From NCBI RefSeq assembly GCF_905220415.1, contig NC_059545.1, forward strand, positions 5,032,001 to 5,096,000: a stretch of DNA of 64,000 bases, read 5' to 3'. The first letter of the stretch is position 1; every line of letters starts with the position of its first letter. The notes beneath the pieces are model-generated. The model had not been told where the DNA came from and did not search any database. It was given only the letters and a program-made list of their open reading frames with translations. This document shows positions 12,944 through 27,000 of this stretch, piece by piece. Origin of the DNA: Colias croceus. Taxonomy: Eukaryota > Arthropoda > Insecta > Lepidoptera > Pieridae. The translations under genes were made by a program, and so were the position numbers.

Positions 12944-13269
12944 ATGTGAAGACATCACGTGAAAACTACCGGTTCGATTTCGATGAAACTTGGTATAATT
13001 ATACCTTATTATCCTGGGCGTAAAATAGGATACTTTTTATCCTGGAAAAATACGTAGAAAAAAAATTAATCTCAATTTTTCAGTTATCCATAGACGTTGT
13101 TCTGTAGTAGGTACCGCGAACACACGTTGCGTATTATTATAGACCTAGCCGTATTTGGGTCCAATAGATATTTATAAGATGTCATTGTCCGAGTTACTCA
13201 AAATGGAGAAATAAACCATCCACGCAAAGACCGACATCCGCGCGGACGGAGTCGCGGGCGGAAGCTAGT
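12784..13269 (+). repeat. Dispersed Lepidoptera-type repeat with TGTC microsatellite
   Basis: Begins TCTATACATATAATAAATC, contains a (TGTC)n tract at about 12904-12944, then the conserved-looking GGTTCGATTTCGATGAAACT. It ends in the GC-rich block CGCGCGGACGGAGTCGCGGG and AAGCTAGT at 13269. This layout (AATATTA-like end, microsatellite, GC-rich end with CTAGT) is shared by several copies in the window and is common in moth genomes. Its superfamily is not assigned. Confidence 0.7.
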
Positions 13270-14780
13270 CTATAATATAATTGACACGCCATTTTTCAGT
13301 TTCACTTGAATCCGGTCAACCGTATATGTATGATATAAAGGAAAAACATGCAAATTCGACGATTAAATTATTTACATTAAGGAAAATTTAGGTACCTAAT
13401 ATACGGAATTGCTTTCTTTTCCCTTCACATTCGAATATGCATAATACGAGGAAAATAAAAATTTTCTTTGTATGCTTTCGCTGTTTACAATTTATTCCTG
13501 TCCAACATACCGAGTACATACTGTTTAACGTTCTTTTATATAAAAAATATCTTAAGATTATGAGAAAATCGGAAAAGCTATGCTTTTGTCGTAATAAATT
13601 TTCATGAAAATCCCATCCGAATTCCTCGATATAAAGCTTTCGTTTCATTATATTGACTCTCTTCTAAATAAAGGGTAGGAATTTTAATCCCGAATTTTAG
13701 AGATCGCTCTTCTTATTTACTTTGTGCCTACAGAGGTGCTTGAATTCTAACAAGTTTATACGGATTTTCCTTTGAAAATAAATGATAAAATGGTATATAA
13801 TTTAAAATAAAATCACTCGAATCACAAATATCTCAGTATAGGCACAATCACTACCTACATAAAATTGACTAGCACATAATCTTAACTTTAATATTGATTC
13901 ATCTCACTTTTAACATTATAAAGAACCTATTAATTAATATGTTAAAAATTATCACGCAATGTTGCAATATTAATTATTATATTAATTATTTTATTCACTC
14001 CTCATAGATAAATATAAAACGGAACAATTTCTACCTATACGGGTATAGATCACTAATCACCGTTTAACTTCCATTTAAAGCCCCCCGTCCCTAAGCCACT
14101 CAATAAACACATAAAAGTAAACATGGAAAATCCATCACACAGCCTGCGATAGTAAAACAAACAACTCCCTTGATTACCTCATAGGCCCGTATGCAAAATA
14201 TATTCTTGGCAGAGGGTTAAGCCCTCCAGGGTACTGTTAGGAAAATTGACGTAAAATAAGGAACATAATGAGGTTAAACCTAACGGTTACTGTGAGATAT
14301 TGAAACAGCACGCTCGTAAATAACAAACAAAATATAGTCTATGGAGACTGTTTCATAATGAAATTGATATTTTTAGTTTAAGAGTGCACGCTCGCCTGAT
14401 GGTAAGCGGTAACCAATACTTTTGTAGAGGCAGTTTAATTGTTATGGCGGATCTAATAATATGTCATGATTTTAGTATGAAGACTGTTGAATTATAAATT
14501 TGAGTAAGTAGAAGTAAACTTACCTAATGATTGTACTAATAATTAATCTTTAAGTCTGAAATTTAGCGTACGAACAGAGAACAATGTTAATTCCCGATTT
14601 ATTACACTTTTTACCGCTCTATTTGCATTAAGGGTAGAGCTGAGTACTTTTGCAGTTTCTGATAAAAATTATATATCAACTTATGTGGCAGAGAAGCGTA
14701 TTCACTTCTCTATTAATCAATATGCGATTATAAAGATCATGTTTCAGTTTACAGCTATAATTCCTGTAACCTAGGCTATT
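13270..14780. other. Intergenic DNA; short SINE-like fragment near 14385-14415
   Basis: No gene seen. Around 14385-14415 the stretch GCACGCTCGCCTGATGGTAAG resembles a fragment of a known type of moth repeat, but the copy is too short to classify. Confidence 0.4.
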
Positions 14781-15070
14781 AAATAAAATAAATAATAAAT
14801 AAAAAACACTTTATTGCACACACAAAACAAAACAAAATCAAACAAAAATAATACACAAACAATGAAGCGGTACAAATAGGCGGCCTTATCGCTAAGAAGC
14901 GATATCTTCCAGGCAACCTTAGGATATAGGAAAAGTATGAAGAAAAATGAATAATTGGATAGTAGAAGGAGCATAGCGAGGCATTATAGGAGGTGCAAAT
15001 AAAAGTAGGAAATAGATAAATAAATACAAATATTAATACATATATACATAGCAAATAAAGAAAAACTATT
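14780..15070 (-). mobile_element. 3' end of a LINE, 5'-truncated
   Basis: On the minus strand this reads a stretch around GGTTGCCTGGAAGATATCGC, then a hairpin GCTTCTTAGCGATAAGG, then GTGTGCAATAAAGTGTTTTT followed by an (ATTT)n-like tail at 14780-14812. A polyadenylation-type AATAAA just before a simple A/T tail is the usual 3' end of a retrotransposed LINE. No reverse transcriptase coding remains, and the 5' limit is uncertain. Confidence 0.55.
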
Positions 15071-18000
15071 CTATCCGAGCTCAACAATATCTGGCATCTT
15101 TACCCACTAATCATATGAAACTTTAGATATCAAGCACTGTGACATAAAATATTCTTCTTATCACATACCGTTTGGTATCAGCTTCTAATATCGAAAGCTA
15201 CATCCGCAACAGCTGTTCGCGCAATACATTTTTTTCTTTTCACTGGTTATACCAAAACTGTTGGCGGAGTTTTAATTAAACTCCGGGAGTTACTATCCTG
15301 CGATGGGTTAAAAATTCATTTAACGTAGACGGTAAACTCCGAGTGACTTCGCTATTTCGAACGTGGTTTGGAAATATTAAAATTAATTGCGGCGGAGCTA
15401 AATATTTAGGCTTTATGGTGCTTGGTATGTGTACGTAATATTTTGGCTACGTATAGTTGTGGGTAGTTCGTGTCCAAAATTTCGAGGCTATGTGATTAAA
15501 GGTATATCAAATAAGAAAAAAAGTCTCATATAAAGAATAATCTAATGAATATATTTCATTGATTATAAATGTTACTTGCAACTATGATAATAATGCCTAA
15601 TTATAATTCATATAAATCATAGTGTAGATAGAGTATGCGTTCAAAATCTACATTGAAATTATGAAACTCCGGTATACCTAAAAAATCACGATTCTTGATA
15701 TCATAATATCGATAAAAACGAGTCAAGTCATCCAATTGATATATTGTGGGTGTTGCCAAACCACAAGAAACGATTTGCCTCTGATGCGCTGTTGCCAGTT
15801 TGCTGCAATAAAAAATATACAAGTTTTGTACAATACGATAATATGCTATCCTACTTATCCTTACTAATATTATAAAATGAAGAGGTGTGTTTGTTTGTGA
15901 GATTGTCTCTGTAAGAATTGTACTGAAGGTACAATAATATTACACATATTTCCTAAGGGTTTGCTTGGTTTAGACAAAAGGCATAAAATTGTTATTTATC
16001 TAACGGGGGTTGAAAGTTTCAAGAGCTATAAATTGCAACCGTAAACGTCTTCGCAGAAGGCTTAATGTGTTTTCAATTGCCTAAGTCGATGGATTAGAAA
16101 GATAAACCGGTGAACAACTTTAATTCTACTAAAGTAGCTCGTTAATATTCAAATGTATTATGTACTTATAACTCGATCAAGTTGCAATGAAATCACGAAT
16201 ATTTTCCTCAAGCTTTATAAAAAAAAAACAAATTATAAAAACTATTTTATGTAGACTGTAACGAAGTTTTTAATTCGTTTTATACGTGAGCTGCCACGCT
16301 TTTTGTAATATGATAAGCAAATTTAGTTCATAGTCGACTATAGGCATAGTTATCAGTTTTAAATATTTTTCGTAACTAACAAGTCTTGTTTTATAATACA
16401 TCATTTCTCATAATATACCTATTCATTAGGTACGTAGAAAATAAGTCCCTTTGGGACAATAAATTGAATTTATACTAATATTTTCTTTTGTTTCTTTCAT
16501 GTACCTATCAAAAAATGTTTTTAGTTGTCCTTATGAAATAATTAAAAATGTTTCATTCAACGTTTCAATCTAAATTGATATTAACATAATAAAATTAAAT
16601 GGCAAACAGGCTTCCATACAAATATTTCAGCATTTTATACAAATTAATACGAACCATAACATGTTTATGGGTCACTCAGATATTGTCTCCCAGAATAGAC
16701 TAAATATAATACAAACAAGGACTCTAATTCATAACAAACAGGGTTCAAATTCAATTGGAGTTAGCAATGCTTATTTTACAAATAACGACCTATTTTACCT
16801 TGGGTTGTGATAGAGTTAATTAATGTCTATCTATTATTCTATTCCCGTTTATATAATCCGTATCTTCCTGTATAATTGGGATTAATTATTTTGGATTTTA
16901 ACATCGTTAAATATGCAAAAGCAATTGAGTCACAGGAAGGGCTGTAAAGAGGCAATTGAAAATGTATGTTATTACCATATTATGTATGTTATTATCCATA
17001 TACCACAACATAATATAGGTTATTCATTTTGAACTAAATTATGTCCAAACCAACAATGGCTTAATCGAAAATTTCGGGAACAATTAAATGTTTACACATT
17101 CTGTAATCCTTAATGAAATAAATAAATAAATAAATAAATTCTACAAATTAATACTGTTCCAATAGCGAAGGAGAGACATCGAGAGATCTGCCAATCTGCA
17201 CTTCGCTTGCATTTTTTTATTGAAATCTGTGGCCTGTGTTTCTCCTTCACGTATAGCAGAAGAGAGATTTTGTGATACTATTTTTGTGTCTGGAGATAGA
17301 TAAGAGACTAGAGTGCTATAGCCTACGTTTTAAATACATCTTGTTTCCTTGTAAATTATCTTTGGATACGCAGGCAGAGTCGCGGGTGACAAGCTAGTTT
17401 CAATTTGAAGTAAAATCCGTGTATCTCTACGTGAACAGACGGACAATGTTGTCGCGCAGTCTTATGGCACTTTACCCTTTAGTTTCTGTGATTTGTGCAA
17501 TTTAATTTGTTAATTATTAATGGTAATGATATTGAGAATCAAGCAAACCTATCTACACATAGGTTACCTAATGTAAATATATAAACGAAATAATAAATAA
17601 GTACTTAAATGTTGTATGTATCGATTTCTTTGAATTTATTGTTTTCAAGGCAAGTGTGGTAACTAAAAGGAGTCGTATCATGTGTAATATTATGATTGTA
17701 TAAGAATTACAGTTTTAGTCAGTACCACACTAGCTTAATCCTGTAAAAGTAATTGATATGTGTGAATAAACAGATAAATAAATAAATACAATAAATGTGA
17801 AATGTATTTTTATTGTAGTGTCATCATAATAATGTTTCTCGAAATACACGTGTAGGAATTAATTAAGAAATAGTCTTCACTTCTATTTGTTATTTTAGCT
17901 TATTTACTCATTATATAAATATTCTAGCAGATATTCTATTTATGCAGCTTTCTAATGGTGAAAGAATTTTTGAAATCGGTTCAGTAGTTTATGCGTGAAA

Positions 18001-20900
18001 ACCATACATACATACATACATAATTACAAACCTTTCCTCTTTATAATATTAGTATAGATGATACGATTTCAGCTATTATCTTTTATCATGTTAGAAGTCA
18101 AAAAATGTTTTTAAAATTTCCTTCAGTTAAACATGTTTCCGGCGTATAAGTGCCACGTCTAAATACGAAATCTTCAACGTAGCATAAAATGTCGGTCTTA
18201 AAAATTCACAATTGAACACAATTTTAAGGCAGACAATTTTCAAGACCTCTTTCCTGCAAAGTTCGGGTCGTGCAAAACCAGTAAAACTGCTGGCATTTTC
18301 CTGTCGCCTTTGTTGCCACTAGCAACGTGACATTTAATACACGCCTCCGCTATTGTTAACCACACACCCTTCAATATTCTTTTATTAACAATATTAAACT
18401 TCACTTGAATGTGAACCTTAACACACACGCAGTAAGGTTTGGAATACCTTTGTGTTGGTTAATGCAAATTTTCTTTGCGACATTGTATGTTATGCAAATT
18501 AATAATTTGTAAAGCTTAACTTTTGTACCACGGAGATCAAAATTATATAACTACGAAACGACCACGTTTCTTGAGAAGTCGAAAATAGTTGCTAATTTGG
18601 TATTTTTATTAAATTTAAATATTCCATTAACTTTTACACGGGATTAACTCGTAGTTTCAAATGGCAAATATCTATTTCAATTTAAAGGGTTCAAGCTTAT
18701 AAAACCAATTTGTATAAAACCTTTCATTTTAGTGATATTATTTGCGATATTCGGGCAGAAACTCTACTATTGTTTCGGTTAATAAAAGCGTTTAATTTCA
18801 GTATTCTGAGCCCTTTGTTGTATTCAATAAATGTAATGAAATCGAAAGGGTGCCTTGAGGTTATAATTACGAGCCATATTTGCTTATCGGTATGCAAATA
18901 TTGTTAAAAATATTGAATGTTAACTGTCAAGGTCTATTTCATTAATATTTGAAAATATATTGGAAGATTTTATTGACAAATGTATTAAGAATGATGTATG
19001 AAATGACTACCCTCGTCGACCTACGATAGAGTTTAAAGATTCAGCAATAAAGCATTGAAAATATAGAAATTCTTTTACATTTGCCAATGTTACTAGAGCA
19101 AAATAAACATTCAATTAAAATAGGTCTCCGTAGAAGATAATTTTTGGCACTAATAAATTTCGGATTCCACCCAAATGGTTATTACGGAAGGTACAATTAC
19201 GTCACCGCACACGTGTTTAACCTACGTTTAGTTCGCCTTCATAACCATTAACAGCGACAGCCTAAGTTCCAAGCCAGCCCACGCACCCATTTCTTAGTTA
19301 ATATTTCACTGGAATCAAATTACGAAACTCAGGGAACATATTGAGGGAAGGGAAGCGCAGTTATTCGAAACACACGCTGAAACATCTTATGGCCCATGTG
19401 AACGTTTGGGAGAGTTATACGCCTCGTAATGGTTGCGACCTCGAATTACAAAAAAGTTAAATGTCAGCGTATTGCGGGAAGATACATTTTTATAGAAGTT
19501 GTGTAGTAGGGAGCTGGGTGATATATCATCGTTATTTGAAATTAAATTTGTGATGTGTGTATATCAATCTGCTTCTATTTTCAAATGTGGCTTACATGAA
19601 TTTGAGCTTGGCTTTGGCTTAGGAATGATATCAACAAAAATGTCATAATCAGAATAAAGACATTATGCATTTTAGTTTATAAACTTCCTATAGGAACTAA
19701 AATTTATTTTGCTGTTTCACCTACTGTTTATTTGTATGAGAATCGTTCAATGTAGCAAATAGCTTTCATTGTATACATAAAAGGTTATTTCCGAGGTATG
19801 TATAATATCTTGAGACGTAGAAATTACTGAGGTGAAGTTTGAGACGTAAATCCCGACATTCAAGAGCCAGCTCTACATAATTAGGAGTACCTATATTTTG
19901 ATAGATTATTTCATATTCGCTCTTGTAAATGGAATATCAAGTGATAATTTCTACAGTACTTGTATTTTTTGTTACCTTCACTTTAAAGAGATAAATAACT
20001 TTCACCAGCTTAATGACGAGATCTCAAAATAAACCTGTATAAATAGCTTAGTGGTTGATAGTAATTTACATTAAACCTCTCCAACGGGAAACTCTGTGAA
20101 TAATTAAATATTGTCGTATTGCAAACAGCGGCCATTGCCATTGTAAGGGCTATCTTAATGCCACTTGAAAGTTTGAACCCTTTTAAGCCCTTCATTATCT
20201 TGAAAACAATCTTAAATCCCATTTGCCATCGATTTGGCTGAAATATGTTTGAGATCTGAAGATATATTTGTTTTGGTTGTGTCACGTTGACCACCCAATA
20301 TTCAATGGAATATTTTTAAGCTCTTTCAAAAACATTTTTCTAAGTTCTAAGTACTATTGCAGATGATATTATTGAGAAGCCAAATAAGTCTTTATAGTGA
20401 CTATGATAATTATGAGGAAATTCGTAATATTTAAACTTTTGTCATTCGTATTTTTCCACTGCATAGCCAGAATAAGTTTTATTTAGTACAAAACTTTGCG
20501 TATTTTGAACTTTCAGGCTCTGAGATCCCTTGCTTCGTCAATCGCCACACTTTGAGTAGGACTGTTAACATATTGCATAGTCAAAATCGTTATTCATTCG
20601 CATTTAAGTCTACAGTACCCACAGTCTACACGTATTTGTTTTCAACTGGTACCGTATAACAGATCTGATTTCTAAAAAAACAGCTACACTTTCTAGAAAA
20701 AAGACAAAACGTTACAAAATTGTTTACTTATTTGTTGAAGCGAACGTCCTGTACCTATCATAAAACAAGTTTTACACGAAAAACAAAGTTGTACATCGGT
20801 AAAATGAATGTTTCATTTGGGATCCGCTGACAGGAAATACGAAAATAAATCACGGAATATTACACTTGTATTTGGCTTTCAAACTTTATACAAAACGATC
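15071..20900. other. Intergenic DNA with scattered repeat fragments
   Basis: No gene recognised. Repeat fragments: 15850-15910 (ACTAATATTATAAAATG and a GTTT run), an (AAAT)n tract near 17118-17140, a GC-rich repeat end near 17375-17395 (AGTCGCGGGTGACAAGCTAG), and 17945-18058 (a CATA microsatellite and a TTTATAATATTAGTATAGAT end). The block 19140-19440 is more complex in composition but has no long frame. Confidence 0.45.
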
Positions 20901-20988
20901 TTATTGTATTAGGTTACATGATTGGATTACATTGTATGAAAATTTATACGATTTTATATAAAAATAATGTTGGCACGCGTTCTCGTGT

Positions 20989-21037
20989 TTAGTCTTTTGC
21001 AAGCCATATGTCGGAGGTGCAGTCACCGCCGGGATAC
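20989..21037 (-). CDS. SELENBP1: SELENBP1-like terminal exon 11
   Basis: Acceptor TTACAG|G completes Arg, followed by YPGGDCTSDIWLAKD and TAA at 20991-20989. The YPGGDC-x-SDIW ending is diagnostic for the family. A canonical AATAAA is not obvious immediately downstream; the 3' end of the transcript is not resolved. Confidence 0.95.
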
Positions 21038-24000
21038 CTGTAATAAAAGAATAAGTTTGCATAAATGAGAATATAATGGCATCATTATTAAAATATTTTA
21101 TTGACATAAGCATGTGCTTAATTGTGACTTTTATTAAAAAAAATATTATACTCTATATTATATTCTATTATCAGGGGCGTCTGAAAAACAGCGCTGTTTT
21201 GGACAGCATTAACTGAGACGCAGCCTTTTGCTTTCTTGTAAGAACCATTACCAACTGTAATGTACTGTGTAATCCAATGTAATGTGATATGAGAAGCAAT
21301 AAACATCTTTAATTTTTGAAATGTTACAATAATGACTAGGTATACAAAAATTCGTGAACTGCTATAAAGAAAAGGATATATTTATAATTATTTTACCTAC
21401 TCAAATTAAAGCAATATCATACCTTATTTCATGCGGTAGCACAGGACCATTAGGTTCGTTCCCAAAATGAACGAGAAAGTCTTCATCCAACTTCATTCCT
21501 CCATTCTCCCTGTCAATATTTATCTTCACAATCCACCCGCCCTGGTCAAGAGAAAGAAAATCGTTATCCCAGTGTATATCTAACATTAATTAATCAATTT
21601 TCATTATACTATCGCCTTCAGGAAGTTAATTAAGTCGATTTCCCTAGTTCCTACCATATTCATTTACCTATTTCTATCTTATCCATTTAAATCTCTACAT
21701 ATAAAGTGATATTGACTGGCATTACTGTTATGATATTGATATATTTAAACACATATTATAATCACAATAAAATACTGCTTAATCGTGTGCAAATTCTGAT
21801 ACGAATATATATAAGAGACACATACAAAATAATTTGTCAAACATGAATTAAAACCGACTGGCAACAAACCGCCATATTTTACAGGAAGAAAGGAACAAAA
21901 ATAAAACATACATACTTAGTAGGTAAAACGAAAATACAATATTGTAATTCCTACAAAGGATACATAAAACTGGAGTTAGTCCGATATTAAATATAAGGCA
22001 TCCGTATTGCGGCCCGCTTGGGAGAAAACTGCTGGTATATACCTACAAATAAAATACTTTGTCTTGGACCTTCACATGTGGAGCCGTGTAATGTTTAATA
22101 AAGCGCCGGAATTCTACGTTTCTGTGACCCTATATTCTCTTACATAGTTTTTAAGTGTACACATTATCTACTACTAGTTACCAGGCGGTTGTATACCTAA
22201 ATAAATATTAAATTTGTTACCGTATTTTAATCTGTAAACCCTTTTATAAGCGCGTTACAGAATTTAATTAATTGCCGTCAATTTATGACTTAAATAATTA
22301 TAAGAGGTCAAGGTTTATAATATTAAAGGTGAAATGATTTACAAAAACGTGAAGTAATTAATAAGTATACAAAATGATCAGCTATTCAAAAATATTATTA
22401 CTTAAAGTTAAAAAAAATATTTTCTTAAAATCCAAAACAAGACACCATAACAAAAATTTGGTAACGTCTTTTATCAAACATACACTTACCTTACATATGA
22501 GGCTCAGTTATGTAATTTTCATGCCTATAGAATAAAGCCTCACACACACACGAGTATATTATCATAACATACCTCTTTAACCATTTGAGGGTAGAATTGT
22601 TTGTCCCACGGAGAATAAAGCGACGAAGAGACGTACAAGCGCTTTCCATCCAGAGATAGTTGTAACATTTGAGGGCTGCCATAAAGCCTTTTACCCTTTA
22701 TTGTGACAGGCTTTGACGGCTCCTAGATATGAAATATTCAATGTTTCAAATGGGACAAGTATAGAATCAATCAAACGTTATGAGGATTTCTCTAATTTTA
22801 ACTCGTCTTTGTAAAGCGATTGTTTTATTTTCGAAAGGTTTATGTTAAAGTTACAGTTTTAAGGCATTGTTCAACAAAATTACTAATAAATAGTGTACAC
22901 AGATAATATTATAATAATAACAAAAAAAGAATAATGCATTTTCCGAAAAAGCAAACATTTAAATGTTTGTAAAAGTACCTACTATAAACACAATAAATTT
23001 TCTAAAACGTTACCAACACAGCAATATTTTTATTCCAATACCCACAATACAAAAAAGAACATTAATAACCAATGCCTGCAATACTAAGTTAATCGCTCGA
23101 ACAAAACAAATAATCGTAAAAACTGCGAAACAAAATATTGGATTGCGTAAAGCCGTTGAAAGTAATTTAACGAACAAAGGGTAAACTGAAATGAAAGGAA
23201 TGACACAGCGAAAAGGTAATTGTGTGAAGTCATGAAACATTAATTTGAAGCGTCATTCGCAATGAAAATGAGAAAATACCTTCAACTCTTTATCATCGAC
23301 GACCTCCAAATTGTGGTTTGCTATTTGGCCGCCAAGGAATACTTGGCCAGTCAATTTTGGGTTCTTTGTGTCAGATACGTCGTACTGTCTCACATCACCG
23401 TGCAACCAGCATGATAGATAAAGGTATTTATCGTCCAGGGAAAGAAGAATATCACCTATCAAAGCTAAAAGAAACAACACAAGACTATAAGTTCCTCAAA
23501 ATTTACCGCAGCACAGTAAATTTCATGTTCTAAATTATTGTTCATCTTACCATTAATCTTGCTTTCGACACCATCTCGCAAAACAGTTTTTGGTGGAACA
23601 TCGATCACTTTTTCAGCACTCCATAATCCGGTATCATTTTTGTAGAATCTGAAATATTAATTCAAAGCAACGACTGTTCTATGTATCCGGGGATAAAATA
23701 AGGTACTTAATTATATCCGAGCCATATTTCTTACCTGTACACATTCCCCTGTACCGCGCACCCCACAAATCCCTCGGCGGCTTTAGGATTATGGAGAAAT
23801 CTAGTCTCAAGGGGTGCACACCCTTCTATTCCTAAATCTATGACTTGTATTAACTCGTGCGTCGACCATTTGTAAAAATTCAAGCATGTCCCATATCTCT
23901 CCGGGTTAGACAGGTCATCTGGATGGAATCCTCTGGAGAAATAAATGGTTTCGGTTTTTCAGAAATCAAGATTGCGAATAAACGTCTAACGTTTGAATGT

Positions 24001-27000
24001 CATATTGGACTTTTCGTGACTTTAATATGAATAAATTAATGAAAAAGCTGTTCTTTGAATTTATAATATTAAGAGAAAAATCGTACGATTTGAAATGTTT
24101 TGGTGATCCCCACTCGGTGGCTATCATAACATCGTGGTACGGTTGATACCAAAAGTCATATCCGAATTTCGCTTTCTTTTCTCCTTTGGCCCAAGAACCT
24201 AAAAATGACATAAGTTCACGATATGCTTTATGTAAGCAAAATTTAAAGAAAAAACGATTAAATAATATCACAATATTGACCATATCTTTTATATAATTAT
24301 ATTTAATTTCATGTAACATTTATAAAATTATCATGATTTAATGTTCTGATTTAACTCTGGTCCGTAAATTTAATTAAAGCAATCACGCATAAATGAACAT
24401 TTATGACACAATCTCAAACATTCAAAGTATGCCTGTACCTGTCACTTTCAACGTCTTCGAATCAATGAGCACAAAATCGCCTTTCCCATTTTCATCCCTA
24501 TCGCCCATAGTCGAAATCATGACTTCGCCGGTCGCTAGGCAGTGTACCGAGTGCGGGAAACTGCAGTTGAACGACCTCATTTCAGAGCCATCGATTACCT
24601 GGTAATGAGATTTTCGGAGCATGAACACACTATGAAAAAGATATTGGGAGGCGATAAGACGCTCTCGACAAAGTTCGTTCAACATGTTACGGTACGATGA
24701 AATTGCTTTAATGCTAACCTTCGATTAGGTAATACTTCCGAACTTCGGCTTGCACAGATACTAAACTTACGGGAGGTACGTTACAAGTTTTAGTTTGTTA
24801 TTTTGCTTAGAGGAGTTCGTGAGAAACCTGTAAAAATAGATCTTATGATCTTACGTAGTATCAAAGTACTTTGCTATTTTACATGAAGCAAATATTATTA
24901 TTGTATAATATTATATTGTATTCTATGGTAGTTCAGTGTTTATTTTGGTCCTATGAAATACAACTAAAGTTTTACATTTAGAATGTTTTGTATCAGATTT
25001 AGAATACCATATGGGTGACCTCTATAAAAAAAGAGTCGATAACCGAATAACAGCTATACTTTTTATTACACGAATAATGCCCTGATCTCGTATTCTGTAA
25101 AGGGAAATAAAAGGTTAAATAGGACGCAATTTATGCTCAGTTCTCGCCCAAATAACTAGTTTGACATGGACCAAAATGTTCCAAGTTTGTAGATGGATCC
25201 TAGATGAGTTCTAGGTAGCCGTAATTTCACTTGTGAACTATGTGCCACTGAATAATTATTGCGCTCTAGTTGATGAACGACTTAATTGGGACCGGCAATT
25301 AACAATTATTGCTTTGCGTACATTTTACGTAAATTGTTTTATTGGCTACATGTAATAAATGTAATCGCAGTTTAATTCGGGAGGCTCTTGATGAGTTACT
25401 AGTTGCAATATTTTTTAATCGTATTGGTGAAAAAAAAGCACTAATGACCTAATTAACACACATGGGAATAATAATGGATGATTTTATAAATGAAGAGATA
25501 AACAAATAACTATTTACGACTTTAAATCATAACGGTATGCATCAATATTCAATACCAACACCTTTCTTTATCATTTAAATGTAGAATTTGAAGAACTTAA
25601 TTATGTTACAGTTTCACAAATTGGTGTTAAGGTTTGCTTCCCACTAAAAATGTGGATAGGTATATCAAATATAAATATCCAAGTATATTAAACTACCCGA
25701 AAATCTGTCACGTCAAAAGCCATCACCGCGAAAGTTGCGAACTAGGAATCGCTGTAAAAAGTGGAAATTACAAAAGTTCCCTCGATTCGTTGACATGAAA
25801 ATTCAGTTTTATGAGTTCGCAAACAAGATTCAGCTTGTGTCCGCGACTGTACGAACATCGAGTTCTTAAGTATGGAACCGCAATAGAAACTTTATAGACC
25901 AGCATAAGCGCTTTAGCGCTATAAAAATGTACTTTACTTCTTTAACCTCATGTTAATTGAACGCATATTCTTTGAAAACACATATAACCATAGAAAAAAA
26001 GTAAAATATATTGTATTGAAAACATATCGTATCAAATCAATTGATTCGATATATTTCATTTCCGTTCGTTTCATTTTCTCACCTGTAAATATAACGGGCT
26101 TAGAAAATATTTGTTGTACCAACTTCAACAGTCTCCGATTTCCTCATAGTTATGTTTTTTATAAAAATACTTACTGAATTATTGTTTTAGCAATTTAGTC
26201 GATATTAAATAATAAGAAAAGCCATATTAAATAATTCGTTATAAAATACAAAATCTATTTAAATAATTCAGATAGAATATCGCAAATATATTTCTAATAT
26301 TGGCAAACATAAAACTCACCTTATGAAGCTCCGGTTTTCTAGGATTAGTCCCCACATTAAGCACAAAAACGTTACTAGAATGAAGGCTTGGACACACAAG
26401 CATGTCCCTCTTCAGCTCGGGCTTGTCGAAGCAGCTTGAGCAGACGTTCCAGCCGCTGTGATGTAACTCATCCTCTATCGTACCGGTATATGTACGATGA
26501 ATTACCTGTAGTTTTTCAACTTTGATTACTAATTCGGTAAGAATAAGTACATAATTAAATAGATGCACATACTTTAATAATGTACTTAAACAACCACAGA
26601 TTACTCTACAAACTATTCTAACTATTTGATAAGTATGGAAGGATTACATTACATACATAAATAACACTATCAATGATTTTATTGTAGACTAAGTTACCCT
26701 GAATGATATTAGAGATGTTCTGTAAAAAGTCAAAACATACAGCAATACAAACTTAATAAATTTTCTCCTACACCACGAAGAGCTTAACATACATTTTCAC
26801 TCAGAATCTACTAGAATAGAAACAAATAAAAGCTAATACCATTTACAAATAACTTAACTGTGATTCATCGGTGTGTTGCATTACGCTTGTTAATTTAGAT
26901 CTGTACTGCGCTGGTCCGACACAATGATACTTTTCCGAGTTAAATCCTGAAATCCTTCTGGATTACTCGCTGTTATTGTCTAGCTAGAACACCGTTCTAT

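Noticed and set aside
12904..12944. CRISPR-like short repeat
   Set aside because: It is a simple TGTC microsatellite inside a eukaryotic dispersed repeat, with no spacers.
14771..15087. Two overlapping minus-strand hydrophobic frames
   Set aside because: They cover a LINE 3' end and its A/T-rich tail. The hydrophobic composition comes from T-rich sequence, not from a membrane protein.
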